Assembly: GCA_020073525.1 (NCBI GenBank) | Contig: JAIQFA010000014.1 | Coordinates: 1 to 64,000 of the forward strand | Length of the DNA stretch: 64,000 nt | Source: Terriglobia bacterium | Lineage (GTDB): Bacteria; Acidobacteriota; Terriglobia; Terriglobales; Acidobacteriaceae | Reading direction: 5' to 3' | Shown: positions 16,629 to 25,582 of the stretch, in pieces | Position numbering within the stretch: position 1 is the first letter of the stretch | How the letters are laid out: each line of letters opens with the position of its first letter | Notes under the pieces: generated by a model | The model's input: the letters and a program-made list of their open reading frames with translations, nothing else | Told to the model about the DNA's origin: nothing | The model's database searches: none | Program-made: the position numbers and the translations under genes

Positions 16629-17447
16629 TTACAATTGCTTCTCGGCGCTGATTGTCTGCGAGTGCCGTTCGAGCAGTTCGAGCAGCGGCTTGCGCAGAAA
16701 CGGGCTCCCCGCCAGCAGTCCCGAGATTAGCGGATTCTTCTGGTTGCAGCGGAGCGGAGAGTGGTCGAGCTTCAGCGTCCAGCCTCCGGCGCTTTCGACC
16801 AGTGCCGCTCCGGCGGCAACGTCCCACTCATTTTTCGGAACCAGCGTAAATGTAAGATCAGCCCGACCGGCTGCGACGAGCCCAAGTTTGTAGGCAACCG
16901 ATCCCATCGGACGAATGTTGAACTCTGCAGACTCGAACTGCTTCCACTCACCGCGCTTCACTTCGCTGCGGCTGGCGAGCACGAGCGCTCCATGCAGATC
17001 CTTGCGCTGGCTCGGCTGCGAGGGTTTGCCATTGTAGGTGACGCTGGTATCGCGCGACCCGAGAATCAGTTCGTCGGTCGCCGGATTGCAGATTCCACCT
17101 GCCACGGGAATTCCATTCTCTACCATGGCAATCGAAACGCAGAACTCCGGGATGCCCTGCACAAACTCGCGAGTGCCGTCGAGCGGATCGACCACCCAGA
17201 CGCGCTGCTTATCGAGGCGAGTGAAGTCGTCCACGGTTTCTTCCGAGAGCCAGCCTTCGCCGGGACGAAGAAGGGTCTTGCGAAGAATGTCGTCTACCGC
17301 GCGATCCGCTTCGGTGACCGGATCGTGTCCCACCTTGTATTCGGCCTCAATAGCCCCGGGAGTGAAGCGGTTCAGCACGGATCGAGCCGCTTCGAGGCCG
17401 GCGTGAATGCGTTCCAGAGTTTCTTTGGAAGTGGAAGAAGAAGACAT
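16629..17447 (-). CDS. cysQ: 3'(2'),5'-bisphosphate nucleotidase CysQ-like (inositol monophosphatase family)
   Basis: A 272-aa lithium-sensitive-type phosphatase. Metal-site motifs are DPVTEADRAVD (about 42-52), GWLSEE (66-71), WVVDPLDGTREF (84-95) and NEWDVAAGAALVESAGG near the C-terminus. CysQ hydrolyses PAP, the inhibitory by-product of PAPS-dependent sulfotransferases. The linkage here to sat-cysC and three sulfotransferases strongly favours that over an inositol monophosphatase role. The ATG at 17447 is preferred to the TTG one codon upstream because CGGAGC lies about 6 bases before it. Confidence 0.85.
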   Translation of the reverse strand: MSSSSTSKETLERIHAGLEAARSVLNRFTPGAIEAEYKVGHDPVTEADRAVDDILRKTLLRPGEGWLSEETVDDFTRLDKQRVWVVDPLDGTREFVQGIPEFCVSIAMVENGIPVAGGICNPATDELILGSRDTSVTYNGKPSQPSQRKDLHGALVLASRSEVKRGEWKQFESAEFNIRPMGSVAYKLGLVAAGRADLTFTLVPKNEWDVAAGAALVESAGGWTLKLDHSPLRCNQKNPLISGLLAGSPFLRKPLLELLERHSQTISAEKQL

Positions 17448-17477
17448 CAATGCTCCGTTGTTCGTTGTTACTTTTTC

Positions 17478-17544
17478 TGTAGAGACGCGGCTTGCCGCGT
17501 CTCCCGCGGCGTATAAAGAAGGCGGGGCAAGCCCCGTCTCTACA
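17478..17544. repeat. GTAGAGACG double-hairpin repeat, family R1, copy 2
   Basis: TGTAGAGACG to CGTCTCTACA, with the GCGGC hairpin complete. The second hairpin has lost its outer left arm (GGCGGGGCAAGCCCCGTCTC). Between the TSUP permease and cysQ. Confidence 0.85.
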
Positions 17545-17550
17545 CGAAAC

Positions 17551-18321
17551 CTAAGCCCACAGCATGCGTGCGCCTGTCATCAGCAACACCGTACACAGGA
17601 TTCGGCGCAGCCACAGTACCGGAACGCGAGTGCTCAGGTGCGAACCCAGCATGCCGCCGGGGATCGATCCAATCAGCAGAGAACCGACCAGTTGGGGATC
17701 AACGTTCCCGGCCCGCCAGTGCAACAGGCTGGCGACGCCGGTCAGAATCACGGCGTGAGTAATGTCGGTGCCGACCATGACTTTGGGCGCAAACGAATAA
17801 AACAAAAGCAGCAGCATCATAATGATGCTGCCCGACCCGACCGAAGTGATGCCGACTAGAAATCCGCCGACCAAGCCGATGACACTCATGCCGGCAAACG
17901 ACTTCATGGTGGGCTGGCGCTTGGCGAGATGTTCTTCAATCCGGCCCTGAAACAGAAGCAGCATCGGAATCAATACCAGCAGCATTCCCACCGCTGACTT
18001 AATGAAGTCGTTGACGCCGTTGCCATAGATGTGGCGCAGGTGCTGCAGAAAAGCCACGCCGAGGTAGGATCCGGGAATGCTGCCGACAGCCATCGCCAGC
18101 ACAACCCTTCTCCGTACCGTGCCTTTGCGCACGTGCATGATGCTAGCGGGAATCTTGGTGAAAAAGTTGAACATCGCGTCGGAACCGACGGCTACGATGG
18201 CAGGAATGCGCAGTCCGAAGATGAGCATGGGCAGCAGCAGTACGCCGCCGCCCAGACCCGTCAATCCGATCAGCGTTCCCACGATGAAGCCGATCAGCAC
18301 TTTGAGGAGCAGAAATTCCAT
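17551..18321 (-). CDS. TSUP family sulfite/sulfonate exporter TauE/SafE-like
   Basis: A 256-aa integral membrane protein with about eight hydrophobic segments. It begins VLIGFIVGTLIGLTGLGGGV, the Gly-rich N-terminal half of the inverted TauE repeat, and the second half repeats it as SVIGLVGGFLVGITSVGSGS. Members move sulfite, sulfoacetate, thiosulfate or other sulfur anions. Its position directly downstream of sat-cysC and upstream of cysQ suggests sulfate or sulfite handling linked to sulfation (inference from context). Confidence 0.88.
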   Translation of the reverse strand: MEFLLLKVLIGFIVGTLIGLTGLGGGVLLLPMLIFGLRIPAIVAVGSDAMFNFFTKIPASIMHVRKGTVRRRVVLAMAVGSIPGSYLGVAFLQHLRHIYGNGVNDFIKSAVGMLLVLIPMLLLFQGRIEEHLAKRQPTMKSFAGMSVIGLVGGFLVGITSVGSGSIIMMLLLLFYSFAPKVMVGTDITHAVILTGVASLLHWRAGNVDPQLVGSLLIGSIPGGMLGSHLSTRVPVLWLRRILCTVLLMTGARMLWA

Positions 18322-18336
18322 GCCGTCTTTTTAGTA

Positions 18337-18409
18337 CTCAGTTCTCAGTTGTCAGTAAAGCACAATCTGGTTAAGGAATTGAGAACTGGGCACCGAGCAC
18401 TGGGAACTG
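18337..18409. repeat. heptamer-arm inverted element, family R2, copy A
   Basis: The left arm carries CTCAGTT, CTCAGTT, GTCAGT. The right arm, inverted, carries GAGAACT, GGGCACC, GAGCACT, GGGAACT. The centre is diverged (AAGGAATT in place of GGAAAATC). Located between sat-cysC and the TSUP permease. Confidence 0.6.
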
Positions 18410-18414
18410 TTTTT

Positions 18415-20157
18415 CTACCCGTTGCCGTTGGCGCCCACGAAGCCTTCACGTTCGAGATGCAGAATGATCGCCTGTGCCGCTTCCTCGGGGCTCAGCTTGG
18501 CCGTATCGATAACGACCTCGGCATCGGTTGGCGCTTCGTACGGATCTGAGATGCCGGTAAACTCCTTTACGATGCCGGCGCGCGCCTTGGCGTACAGCCC
18601 TTTGCGATCACGCTGTTCGCACACATCGATCGAAGTCGCCGCGTGGACCAGAATAAATCCGCCGAACGGCTCAATCATCTGCCGCACCGCTTTGCGCGTC
18701 GCCTCATAAGGAGCGATTGGCGCGCACACCGCGATGCCGCCGTTCTTGGTGATTTCGGAAGCGACATAGCCGATGCGACGGATATTGATGTCGCGATGCT
18801 CCTTGGAGAATCCGAGTTCGCTCGACAGGTGCTTGCCTACCAGATCGCCATCCAACAGCGTAACCGGACGTCCGCCCATCTCCAGGAATTTCGTGATCAG
18901 TGCATTGGCGATGGTCGACTTGCCCGACCCCGAAAGGCCGGTGAAAAAAATGGTGACGCCCTGCTTGTGTCGTGGCGGGTAGCTGCGGCGCAATTCCTGC
19001 ACGACCTCGGGATACGTGAACCATGATGGAATCTCGCGTCCTTCATTGAGGCGCCGGCGCAATTCCGTGCCTGAAATGTCGAGTACCTTGGCGCCCTGCG
19101 GCACTTCGTCCGCGGGAACGTAGCGGTCTTCGTTCTCCAGGTACACCATCATCTGGAACGGAACCATTTTGACGCCCATTTCGGCTTCGTGCTTCTTGAA
19201 GAGTTCCTGGGCATCGTAGGGACCATAGAACGGCTTGCCGTCGGTATCCTTTCCCGGCCCGGCATGATCACGGCCGACGATGAAGTGAGTGCAGCCGTGG
19301 TTCTTGCGAATCAGGCCGTGCCAGATCGCTTCCCGCGGTCCGCCCATGCGCATGGCGAGCGGCAGCATGGCGAGCTCAACCGTGCCGTGCGGATACTTCG
19401 AGAGCAGCAACTCGTAGCAGCGAGTGCGGACGAAGTAATCCACATCGCCCGGCTTGGTCATTCCGACTGAAGGGTGGATCAGCAGATTTGCTTCAACTTG
19501 TTTGGCGGCGCGCATGGTCAGTTCGACGTGTGCGCGGTGCATTGGATTGCGTGTCTGGAAGGCCACGACGGTCGTCCATCCCATGCGGCCGAATTGGGAG
19601 CGAAGATCGGCGGGCGTCAGGCGCAAGGAGCGAAAATCATAGTGCGACGGAGCCTGTAATCCTTCAACCTTCCCGCCCACATACCACGGGTTCGACTTGT
19701 TGATGGCGTAGTCAGCGCCCGGGTGGGCGGCGCTGGTCGAACCAAACACAGACTGCGCTTCGGCCTTGCGGTCCGGCTGCCACACATCTTCCACGTGGAG
19801 CACGGCGAGCATCACGCCCTCGGGGTCGCGCAGCGCAATCTTGCTGCTGCCCGCCGTAAGTTTCTTCGCGAAGTCTTCGCTGACGTCGAGGGTGATCGGC
19901 ATGGGCCACAGAGTGCCATTCGCCAACCGCATCTTCTGGCAGACGCCCTCGTAATCGGCGCGATTCAAAAACCCGCGCAGCGGCGAAAAGCCACCGCTCA
20001 TCAGCAGTTCCAGATCACAAAGCTGCCGGGCCGTCAGGTCCCAAGAAGGCCAGTCCTTGGAATGCGCTTTTAAGTCCGCGGCGCGCTCCGCCGGCACTTG
20101 CAGCTGAACAAGTTCTCCCCCGTGTGGGGCAATAAGGTGACTGGTTGTTGCGTTCAA
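18415..20157 (-). CDS. bifunctional sulfate adenylyltransferase/adenylylsulfate kinase (Sat-CysC)
   Basis: A 580-aa fusion that makes PAPS from sulfate in two ATP-dependent steps. Residues 1-385 are homodimeric-type ATP sulfurylase with QTRNPMHRAH (201-210) and VGRDHAGPGKD (294-304). Residues about 398-575 are APS kinase with Walker A GLSGSGKST (407-415), DGDLVGKHLS and KEFTGISDPYEAP. The P-loop is intact, so the kinase should be active. The start is TTG at 20157 with GGGAGG about 9 bases upstream. PAPS supply here serves the three sulfotransferases and cysQ of this locus. It could equally feed assimilatory reduction, but no PAPS reductase is in view. Confidence 0.95.
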   Translation of the reverse strand: MNATTSHLIAPHGGELVQLQVPAERAADLKAHSKDWPSWDLTARQLCDLELLMSGGFSPLRGFLNRADYEGVCQKMRLANGTLWPMPITLDVSEDFAKKLTAGSSKIALRDPEGVMLAVLHVEDVWQPDRKAEAQSVFGSTSAAHPGADYAINKSNPWYVGGKVEGLQAPSHYDFRSLRLTPADLRSQFGRMGWTTVVAFQTRNPMHRAHVELTMRAAKQVEANLLIHPSVGMTKPGDVDYFVRTRCYELLLSKYPHGTVELAMLPLAMRMGGPREAIWHGLIRKNHGCTHFIVGRDHAGPGKDTDGKPFYGPYDAQELFKKHEAEMGVKMVPFQMMVYLENEDRYVPADEVPQGAKVLDISGTELRRRLNEGREIPSWFTYPEVVQELRRSYPPRHKQGVTIFFTGLSGSGKSTIANALITKFLEMGGRPVTLLDGDLVGKHLSSELGFSKEHRDINIRRIGYVASEITKNGGIAVCAPIAPYEATRKAVRQMIEPFGGFILVHAATSIDVCEQRDRKGLYAKARAGIVKEFTGISDPYEAPTDAEVVIDTAKLSPEEAAQAIILHLEREGFVGANGNG

Positions 20158-20515
20158 AGCAGTATTCCTCCCGGATGTTCTATCTAAATTTATGCTGATA
20201 ACAAAATCACTTGGGGGGTTTCTATGTAAGCTCGCCCTGTTTACCGTGGCTCATCAAGCTACTTGCCGGGGTAGCAGGTAACCGCCGGAACTCCAGCGAA
20301 GCCACCAATTAAGCCAGTGGAACATAGAGAAGAAGCAATTCGTCTTCCGAAAGCCACCCGATGCCCCACTTGTAAACCATTACAAACAATCGCTGAGCAG
20401 TATTTTACCCTAAATCAACCTAGATGGTTGGAGGGGTGTGAAGCAGATTGCAACCTTGCGCCTGCGAGAGGGAAAGAAAGTGCGCTATTTCACTCAGCGA
20501 TCTGAACCACGGTCC
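20158..20515. other. leader/promoter region of sat-cysC
   Basis: About 360 bases upstream of the TTG start, including an AT-rich patch near 20180-20210 (minus-strand promoter likely). No riboswitch structure was recognised. Nothing protein-like on either strand. Confidence 0.3.
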
Positions 20516-20597
20516 TGTAGAGACGGGGCTTGCCCCGTCTCCTTTCGACGCGGGCACAATAACGTCGGGCCGAGACGCGGCAAGCCGCGTCTCTACG
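20516..20597. repeat. GTAGAGACG double-hairpin repeat, family R1, copy 3 (inverted)
   Basis: The order is reversed relative to copy 1: GAGACGGGGC/GCCCCGTCTC comes first, then GAGACGCGGC/GCCGCGTCTC, with about 30 bases between. Outer ends are TGTAGAGACG and CGTCTCTACG. Confidence 0.85.
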
Positions 20598-20642
20598 GAC
20601 AATGGATCTTAAGGAACGCGCACCGGATATTGAGTCTTTCCG

Positions 20643-22385
20643 CTACCACCCGTGCTTCATCGCTTTAGCAAATTTCTGGGTCGGCAGGGTGTTCAGCACA
20701 TCCTCTTTCGTGAGCCAGGCGCGCCTCGCCTGCGTGATCCCATAGCGCAGTTTTTCCATGTGCGAAGTATGGTGTGAATCGGTATTGATGACAATCTTCA
20801 CTCCATGCTGTTTCGCCATGCGCAAATGAACATCGCTGAGGTCAAGTCGATCGGGATAGGAGTTCAACTCCATCGCCACTTTGTGTTTAGCCGCTGCCTT
20901 GAGAACCGCATCGAGATCGAACTGGTACGCGTCACGGCGCAGTAATTGGCGTCCGGTAGGATGCCCGATGACCGAGGTATTGGGATTCGCGATCGCTTTC
21001 AGCAGGCGCTCGGTCATGGTGGCGCGATCCTGGTTGAAATGGGAATGTACGCTGGCGATCACAATATCCATCTGTTCAAGCACCGAGTCGGACAGATCCA
21101 GCGCACCGTCGCCCAGGATGTCGACTTCAATCCCCGCGAAAATCCGGATTCCCTTCATCTTCTTTTCAACGGCGCGAATTCTTTCGATGTGCGCCAGCGC
21201 GCGTTCGTCGGTGAGCCCGTTGGCGAAGGCAAGATTCTTCGAGTGGTCGGTGATGGCCATGTACTCGTAGTCGCGTTTCCGCGCCGCTTCGGCCATCTCT
21301 TCAATAGTGTTGCGCCCGTCGGTTTCAACGGTGTGCATGTGCACATCGCCGCGGATGTCGGATTGCTCGACGAGCTTCGGCAGCGTGTGTGCGGCTGCAG
21401 CATCGATTTCTCCCAGATTCTCGCGCAGCTCCGGAGGAATGAAGTCGAGCCCCAGCTTGGAGTAAATCTCCGCTTCAGTTTTGCGCGCGACTGGCTTGTT
21501 GTCTTCGAGAGTAGCGAGGCTGTATTCGTTAAGTGTGAAACCCATTTTGAGCGCGCGTTGCCGCAAGGCCACGTTGTGCGCTTTCGAGCCGGTGAAATAC
21601 TGCATGGCCGCTCCAAACGACTCCGGAGGCAGGAAGCGCACATCCACCTGCATGCCGTTGCGGTGCCGGAAGCTGACCTTGTTGTCGCCTTGCGCGATGA
21701 TGTCCATCAGACCAGGGAAGCGCAGTAGATGCTCGATGAGCGTCTGCCGTGACTCTGCGTCGATGCATGCCTTTCCAGTGACGAGGATGTCGAGATCGCC
21801 AACCGTTTCACGTCCGCGGCGCAGCGATCCAGCTGGCGTAGCTTTTTCGATGCCCGGTGTTGCCAACAGATACTCCACCAGCTTTTCAGCCAGTTGTTCG
21901 GCGGTGTCGAGCAGGAAACGCCCGGCGATGCGGCGATAGTCTTCAATCGCCTTGAGCAGTTTCAGTTCGTGTTTTTCACCCATGCGCGGCAGGGTGCGGA
22001 TCTTGCCTTCGCGCGCCAGTTTCTCCACGCCCTCGAGATCGCTGACCTGATAGGCGCTCCAGATCAAGGCAATTGTCTTCGGACCCAGCCCTTGAATCTT
22101 GAGCAGTTCCAGCATCGACGGCCGGTATTTTTTCAGCAATTCGGCGTGCGCCTCGATGTGGCCATCCTTGAAAAGCTGTAGCAGATTGGCCTGCATGCCC
22201 TTGCCGATGCCCTGGATTTCGAGAAGCTTTTTCGGCTCCGAGATCAGGTCGGCCACCTGTTGCGGCAGCGCTTCAATGGCCTCGGCCGCGTTGCGATAGG
22301 AGCGCACGCGAAACGAATCCTGCCCGTCAATCTCGAGCAGATCGGCAGTCTCGTAAAGAAGTCCGGCAATGGCCTTGTTGTCCAT
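20643..22385 (-). CDS. polX: DNA polymerase/3'-5' exonuclease PolX
   Basis: A 580-aa family X polymerase with a C-terminal PHP domain. Residues about 1-90 form the 8-kDa HhH domain (EIQGIGKGMQANLLQLF), followed by a second HhH (IQGLGPKTIALIW). The polymerase core has GSLRRGRETVGDLDILVT, which supplies the metal-binding Asp pair. The PHP domain begins DVHMHTVETDGRNTIEEM and continues through ITDHSKNLAFANG, GIEVDILGDG and NTDSHHTSHM. PolX acts in base-excision and gap-filling repair. Length and motifs are complete. The ATG at 22385 is chosen; a TTG two codons earlier is also in frame. Confidence 0.95.
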   Translation of the reverse strand: MDNKAIAGLLYETADLLEIDGQDSFRVRSYRNAAEAIEALPQQVADLISEPKKLLEIQGIGKGMQANLLQLFKDGHIEAHAELLKKYRPSMLELLKIQGLGPKTIALIWSAYQVSDLEGVEKLAREGKIRTLPRMGEKHELKLLKAIEDYRRIAGRFLLDTAEQLAEKLVEYLLATPGIEKATPAGSLRRGRETVGDLDILVTGKACIDAESRQTLIEHLLRFPGLMDIIAQGDNKVSFRHRNGMQVDVRFLPPESFGAAMQYFTGSKAHNVALRQRALKMGFTLNEYSLATLEDNKPVARKTEAEIYSKLGLDFIPPELRENLGEIDAAAAHTLPKLVEQSDIRGDVHMHTVETDGRNTIEEMAEAARKRDYEYMAITDHSKNLAFANGLTDERALAHIERIRAVEKKMKGIRIFAGIEVDILGDGALDLSDSVLEQMDIVIASVHSHFNQDRATMTERLLKAIANPNTSVIGHPTGRQLLRRDAYQFDLDAVLKAAAKHKVAMELNSYPDRLDLSDVHLRMAKQHGVKIVINTDSHHTSHMEKLRYGITQARRAWLTKEDVLNTLPTQKFAKAMKHGW

Positions 22386-22516
22386 GTGCAAGGAATAAGG
22401 TTAAACGAGTTGGATCAGGACGGCTAGGCGGGACGGTGCAAAGACAAGACTACCCTGTGGCAACGAGCGCGGATCGTATTCCGCAAAAAGCGGTCTTAGA
22501 AAAAGTGATCTCCGGT

Positions 22517-22726
22517 CTAGGAGATCTTGGTTACGTTGGCCGCTTGCGGCCCTTTCTGTCCTTGCACAATCTCAAACTCCACCTTATCGCCCTCCTGCAG
22601 ACTCTTATAACCTTCGGTGGTGATTGAGCTGTAGTGAATGAATACGTCTGGTCCATCGTCGCGGCCAAGGAAACCATATCCTTTGGCGTTGTTGAACCAC
22701 TTGACGGTGCCTTTCAAACGTTCCAC
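22517..22726 (-). CDS. cold-shock domain protein
   Basis: A 69-aa single-domain OB-fold nucleic-acid chaperone. It begins [23 protein letters not shown]1 is KGYGFLGRD and RNP2 DVFIHYSSI, and it ends [11 protein letters not shown]. The GTG at 22726 has GAGGGGGG directly upstream at proper spacing. The frame is open further upstream but that extension is not protein-like. Typical of CspA-family proteins. Confidence 0.93.
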   Translation of the reverse strand: MERLKGTVKWFNNAKGYGFLGRDDGPDVFIHYSSITTEGYKSLQEGDKVEFEIVQGQKGPQAANVTKIS

Positions 22727-22861
22727 GTGCGCCCCCCTCTTTCTCGCGGATTCTCCCGAAACGGCGCAAATCCGAGGGTTTCCGCAAATTGTGTAGGAAT
22801 TGTGCTGCTGGCGGGGGGTACTGTCAAGGCTTGCAATCACATAGCTTTGGTTGGGGGCGGG

Positions 22862-22921
22862 TTCGTGCACGGACGTGCGCTTCGCCCGTCCCTGCCGAGC
22901 AAAGCTCGGCTTCGCGTCTGA
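22862..22921. repeat. GACGGGCG/GCCGAGC hairpin repeat, family R4, copy 1
   Basis: Contains GGACGTGCGCTTCGCCCGTCC and a GCCGAGCAAAGCTCGGC hairpin in tandem. Related to the unit at 34066-34116 in inverted order. Located between the cold-shock and Nudix genes. Confidence 0.55.
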
Positions 22922-22932
22922 GGTAGAACCTT

Positions 22933-23520
22933 CTACCGCGCCCCGCATGCCGTCTCGGCCATCCACAAAATTCCCGAGATCGTCTTCGCATCCCGGATCC
23001 GACCGTAAAGCGCCATCCGTTTCGCCTCCGACAAGGGGAAGAATTTGACCGCGATCCGCTCGTCTGCCTCCGGCTGAGCGACCCCGGCTTTGAGACCCCG
23101 CGCCAGGTAGATAGTCATTGTTTCGTCAAGAAAACCCGGGCTCACGTAGAAATGCAGAATCCTCTTCCACTGGCGGGCGCTGTAGCCGGTCTCTTCCAGC
23201 AACTCGCGCTTGGCGGCGGTGAGCGCCGTTTCCCCATCGTCAATCCGCCCGGCGGGCAACTCCCACATCATCGACTGCGCCGCATGGCGATACTGGCGCT
23301 CGAGCAAAATGCGCGGTTCTGCCTTGCGGGGCCCGGTTGCGGTGTCATCCACGGCCAGAACCACGATGGACCCCGAGTGCCGTATGACGTCGCGCCGAGC
23401 GCGGATGCCTCCCGGTTCCTCCACTTCGTCGGTAGTCACACTGAACACCGGCCCCTGATAACTGATCCGCGATGAAAGAACCGTGGCTTGCAGTGATTTC
23501 GTTCCAGCCGATTTCGCCAT
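22933..23520 (-). CDS. NUDIX hydrolase, ADP-ribose pyrophosphatase-like
   Basis: A 195-aa protein. The Nudix box [23 protein letters not shown] (residues 91-113) is complete, with the REL-EE metal-binding core. N-terminal [20 protein letters not shown] and the [19 protein letters not shown] strand are typical of NudF/ADP-ribose pyrophosphatases. It hydrolyses nucleotide-diphosphate-sugars such as ADP-ribose. Divergent from the DUF2520 gene, with 56 bases between starts. Confidence 0.88.
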   Translation of the reverse strand: MAKSAGTKSLQATVLSSRISYQGPVFSVTTDEVEEPGGIRARRDVIRHSGSIVVLAVDDTATGPRKAEPRILLERQYRHAAQSMMWELPAGRIDDGETALTAAKRELLEETGYSARQWKRILHFYVSPGFLDETMTIYLARGLKAGVAQPEADERIAVKFFPLSEAKRMALYGRIRDAKTISGILWMAETACGAR

Positions 23521-23576
23521 GACAACAATATAAGGTATGCTGCGCCCTTGAGCCGAGAACCACCAGCGGCAGAATC

Positions 23577-24455
23577 ATGACCAGAAAGCCCATCGTGGCC
23601 ATTGTCGGAGCCGGCAGCCTGGCAACGTTTCTGGCCACTGCGCTGCACCAGGCCGGTTTCACGATCTCCGAGATCGTCGTGCGCGATACGCCTCCGTCGC
23701 GCCGTCGCGGGCGTGCGCTGGCCCAAAAGGTGGACGCGCAAGCAGTCACCGCACTCTCCGCAACGCTGGATGCTACCTTGCTCTGGCTCTGCGTTCCTGA
23801 CCGCGAGATTCGCGGCGCCGCTGCGGTTCTGGTGGATCAATTGGCGCATCGCGCAAGCACTCGTAAGAAGAATGAAATCCGTTGCGCCTTCCACTCCAGC
23901 GGAGCATTGCTCAGCCGCGAACTTGATCCCCTGCGTAAAGCAGGCACTGCCGTCGCGTCTGTACATCCGCTCATGACCTTCGTGCCCGGAGCGCATCCAT
24001 CATTGACGGGTGTGCCTTTCGCGATGGAAGGGGATGCCGCGGCCATGCGACTAGCCCGCCGGATCATCCGCGACTTGGGCGGCGAGAGTTTTCGATTGCC
24101 GGCAAAGCGCAAGGCCGCCTACCACGCGTGGGCCACGATGACTTCGCCACTCCTGCTTGCCTTTCTCGTGACGCTGGAAGAAGCCGCCAGTGCCGCCGGC
24201 CTCACACGTGAGGAAGCCCGCCGCAAAAGCCTGCCCATCATCCGTGAGACCTTGGCCAATTATTCGCGCCTTGGTCCGGCGCACTCGTTCAGCGGGCCGT
24301 TAATTCGAGGAGACGCGGAGACCGTAGCGAAACATCTGGCGGTTTTGAAAGAGCGCCCGGGAGCGCGGAAGGTTTACGTGTCCCTGGCGCAAGCTGCATT
24401 GCGAGGACTGCCGGTAAAAAATCGGAATGAACTCAAGCGATTGCTGCGGATTTAA
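23577..24455 (+). CDS. DUF2520 domain-containing Rossmann-like protein
   Basis: A 292-aa protein. The N-terminus IVAIVGAGSLATFLATALHQ is an NAD(P)-binding Rossmann motif. The middle SSGALLSRELDPLRKAGTAV, SVHPLMTF and GVPFAMEGD are characteristic of the Rossmann-like/DUF2520 family, distantly related to ketopantoate reductase and pyrroline-5-carboxylate reductase. Substrate unknown. Full length for the family. Confidence 0.85.
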   Translation: MTRKPIVAIVGAGSLATFLATALHQAGFTISEIVVRDTPPSRRRGRALAQKVDAQAVTALSATLDATLLWLCVPDREIRGAAAVLVDQLAHRASTRKKNEIRCAFHSSGALLSRELDPLRKAGTAVASVHPLMTFVPGAHPSLTGVPFAMEGDAAAMRLARRIIRDLGGESFRLPAKRKAAYHAWATMTSPLLLAFLVTLEEAASAAGLTREEARRKSLPIIRETLANYSRLGPAHSFSGPLIRGDAETVAKHLAVLKERPGARKVYVSLAQAALRGLPVKNRNELKRLLRI

Positions 24456-24513
24456 GTCTCACACCGCCGGATTTCTTGGTGGGCCAGAGTTTCAGAGTGT
24501 TTCGCGAGAACTC

Positions 24514-24600
24514 GGTCGTCCCTCCGGGACTTGAATATTTCCTTCCACTTTACCCAGCGCTGAAGCGCTGGGCTAAGTTCGGTTGCCCCTCCGGGGCTGG
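24514..24600. repeat. CCAGCGCTGAAGCGCTGG / CCCTCCGGGA hairpin repeat (R3-like)
   Basis: Three hairpins in a row: GTCCCTCCGGGAC, CCCAGCGCTGAAGCGCTGGG and GCCCCTCCGGGGC. Same style as R3 (GCTGAAGC loop, GGGGC stem). Between two convergent genes. Confidence 0.65.
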
Positions 24601-24627
24601 ATCCGGATGGCTGCGACATCGTCAGGC

Positions 24628-25257
24628 TTAGTGCTGCCCGTGCCGGCCGCTAAACAAATGTCCGAGCTTCTCTTGCTTCGTCTTCAAATACTCTTCCGTG
24701 TGCTCCGTGGGCGCGATTTCGCAAGGTACGCGTTCGGTTACCTGAATCCCAGCGCGTTCCAGGGCTGCCACTTTGTCAGGATTATTCGAGAGCAGCCGAA
24801 CCCGCCGAATGTCCAGCGCCTTCAGGATCTCGACCGGCATGAGGAATTCGCGCTGGTCGGCTTTAAAGCCAAGCCGCTCGTTGGCTTCCACCGTATCGAG
24901 TCCGCTATCTTGCAGTGCATAGGCCTGCAGCTTCGCCATCAGCCCGATGCCGCGCCCCTCCTGCTGCTCGTAAATAAGGACGCCCGCGCCGGCTTGCGCG
25001 ATCATCGAGAGCGACATCTCCAGTTGCTGGCGGCAATCGCAGCGCAGCGATCCAAAAACATCGCCGGTCAGACACTGCGAGTGGATCCGCACCAGCGGCG
25101 ATCCGGAGTGCACCTCGCCCATGACCAGCGCCACAGCTTCTTCGGTCTTTGCACCATTGCCGGCCGACGCACGGGTCGCAAACCCATGAATCAGAAAATG
25201 CCCCCAACGAGTAGGGAAGTCCGCGGATGCAACTTGTTTTACCTTGAGAGAGCTCAC
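24628..25257 (-). CDS. ribA: GTP cyclohydrolase II
   Basis: A 209-aa stand-alone RibA, first step of riboflavin synthesis from GTP. The zinc-site cysteines are in VRIHSQCLTGDVFGSLRCDC. The catalytic block YEQQEGRGIGLMAKLQAYAL and the GTP-binding RLLSNNPDKVAALERAGI are intact. The start is GTG at 25257. Usual length for the stand-alone form; ribB (DHBP synthase) is not fused. Confidence 0.95.
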   Translation of the reverse strand: MSSLKVKQVASADFPTRWGHFLIHGFATRASAGNGAKTEEAVALVMGEVHSGSPLVRIHSQCLTGDVFGSLRCDCRQQLEMSLSMIAQAGAGVLIYEQQEGRGIGLMAKLQAYALQDSGLDTVEANERLGFKADQREFLMPVEILKALDIRRVRLLSNNPDKVAALERAGIQVTERVPCEIAPTEHTEEYLKTKQEKLGHLFSGRHGQH

Positions 25258-25280
25258 GATTAAATTATAGCCTTGGCTTT

Positions 25281-25350
25281 CAGGTGCTCCCCTTTTGGGA
25301 GCTCAACATTTGGATGACGCAATGCGTCGAGCGATTCAACCGCCCCAGCG
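25281..25350. repeat. degenerate hairpin repeat (R3-like)
   Basis: Contains GCTCCCCTTTTGGGAGC and GACGCAATGCGTC hairpins spaced by about 13 bases, the same two-hairpin plan as 922-979 with diverged stems. Lies between ribA and the tRNA. Confidence 0.4.
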
Positions 25351-25430
25351 GAATACACTTACAAAATCACGCATGTAGGCGAATTCGAAGAACGGCTGTT
25401 AAAATAAAAAAGCAAATCCACCCGCCGTTT

Positions 25431-25506
25431 GGGGCTATAGCTCAGCTGGGAGAGCGCATCGTTCGCAACGATGAGGTCGTCGGTTCGAGCCCGACTAGCT
25501 CCACCA
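25431..25506 (+). tRNA. tRNA-Ala (anticodon CGC)
   Basis: A 76-nt cloverleaf with encoded CCA. Acceptor GGGGCTA pairs with TAGCTCC including the G3-U70 wobble that identifies tRNA-Ala. The D arm is GCTC..GAGC, the anticodon stem CATCG/CGATG with loop TTCGCAA (anticodon CGC), and the T arm GTCGG-TTCGAGC-CCGAC. It decodes GCG. Confidence 0.97.
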
Positions 25507-25582
25507 ATCCTCGACAAGCTACAACGACGCAGCGAATGGTAGCGGGTCGATTGTCCCCCGGTTCACCATGTCATCGTAGGCG

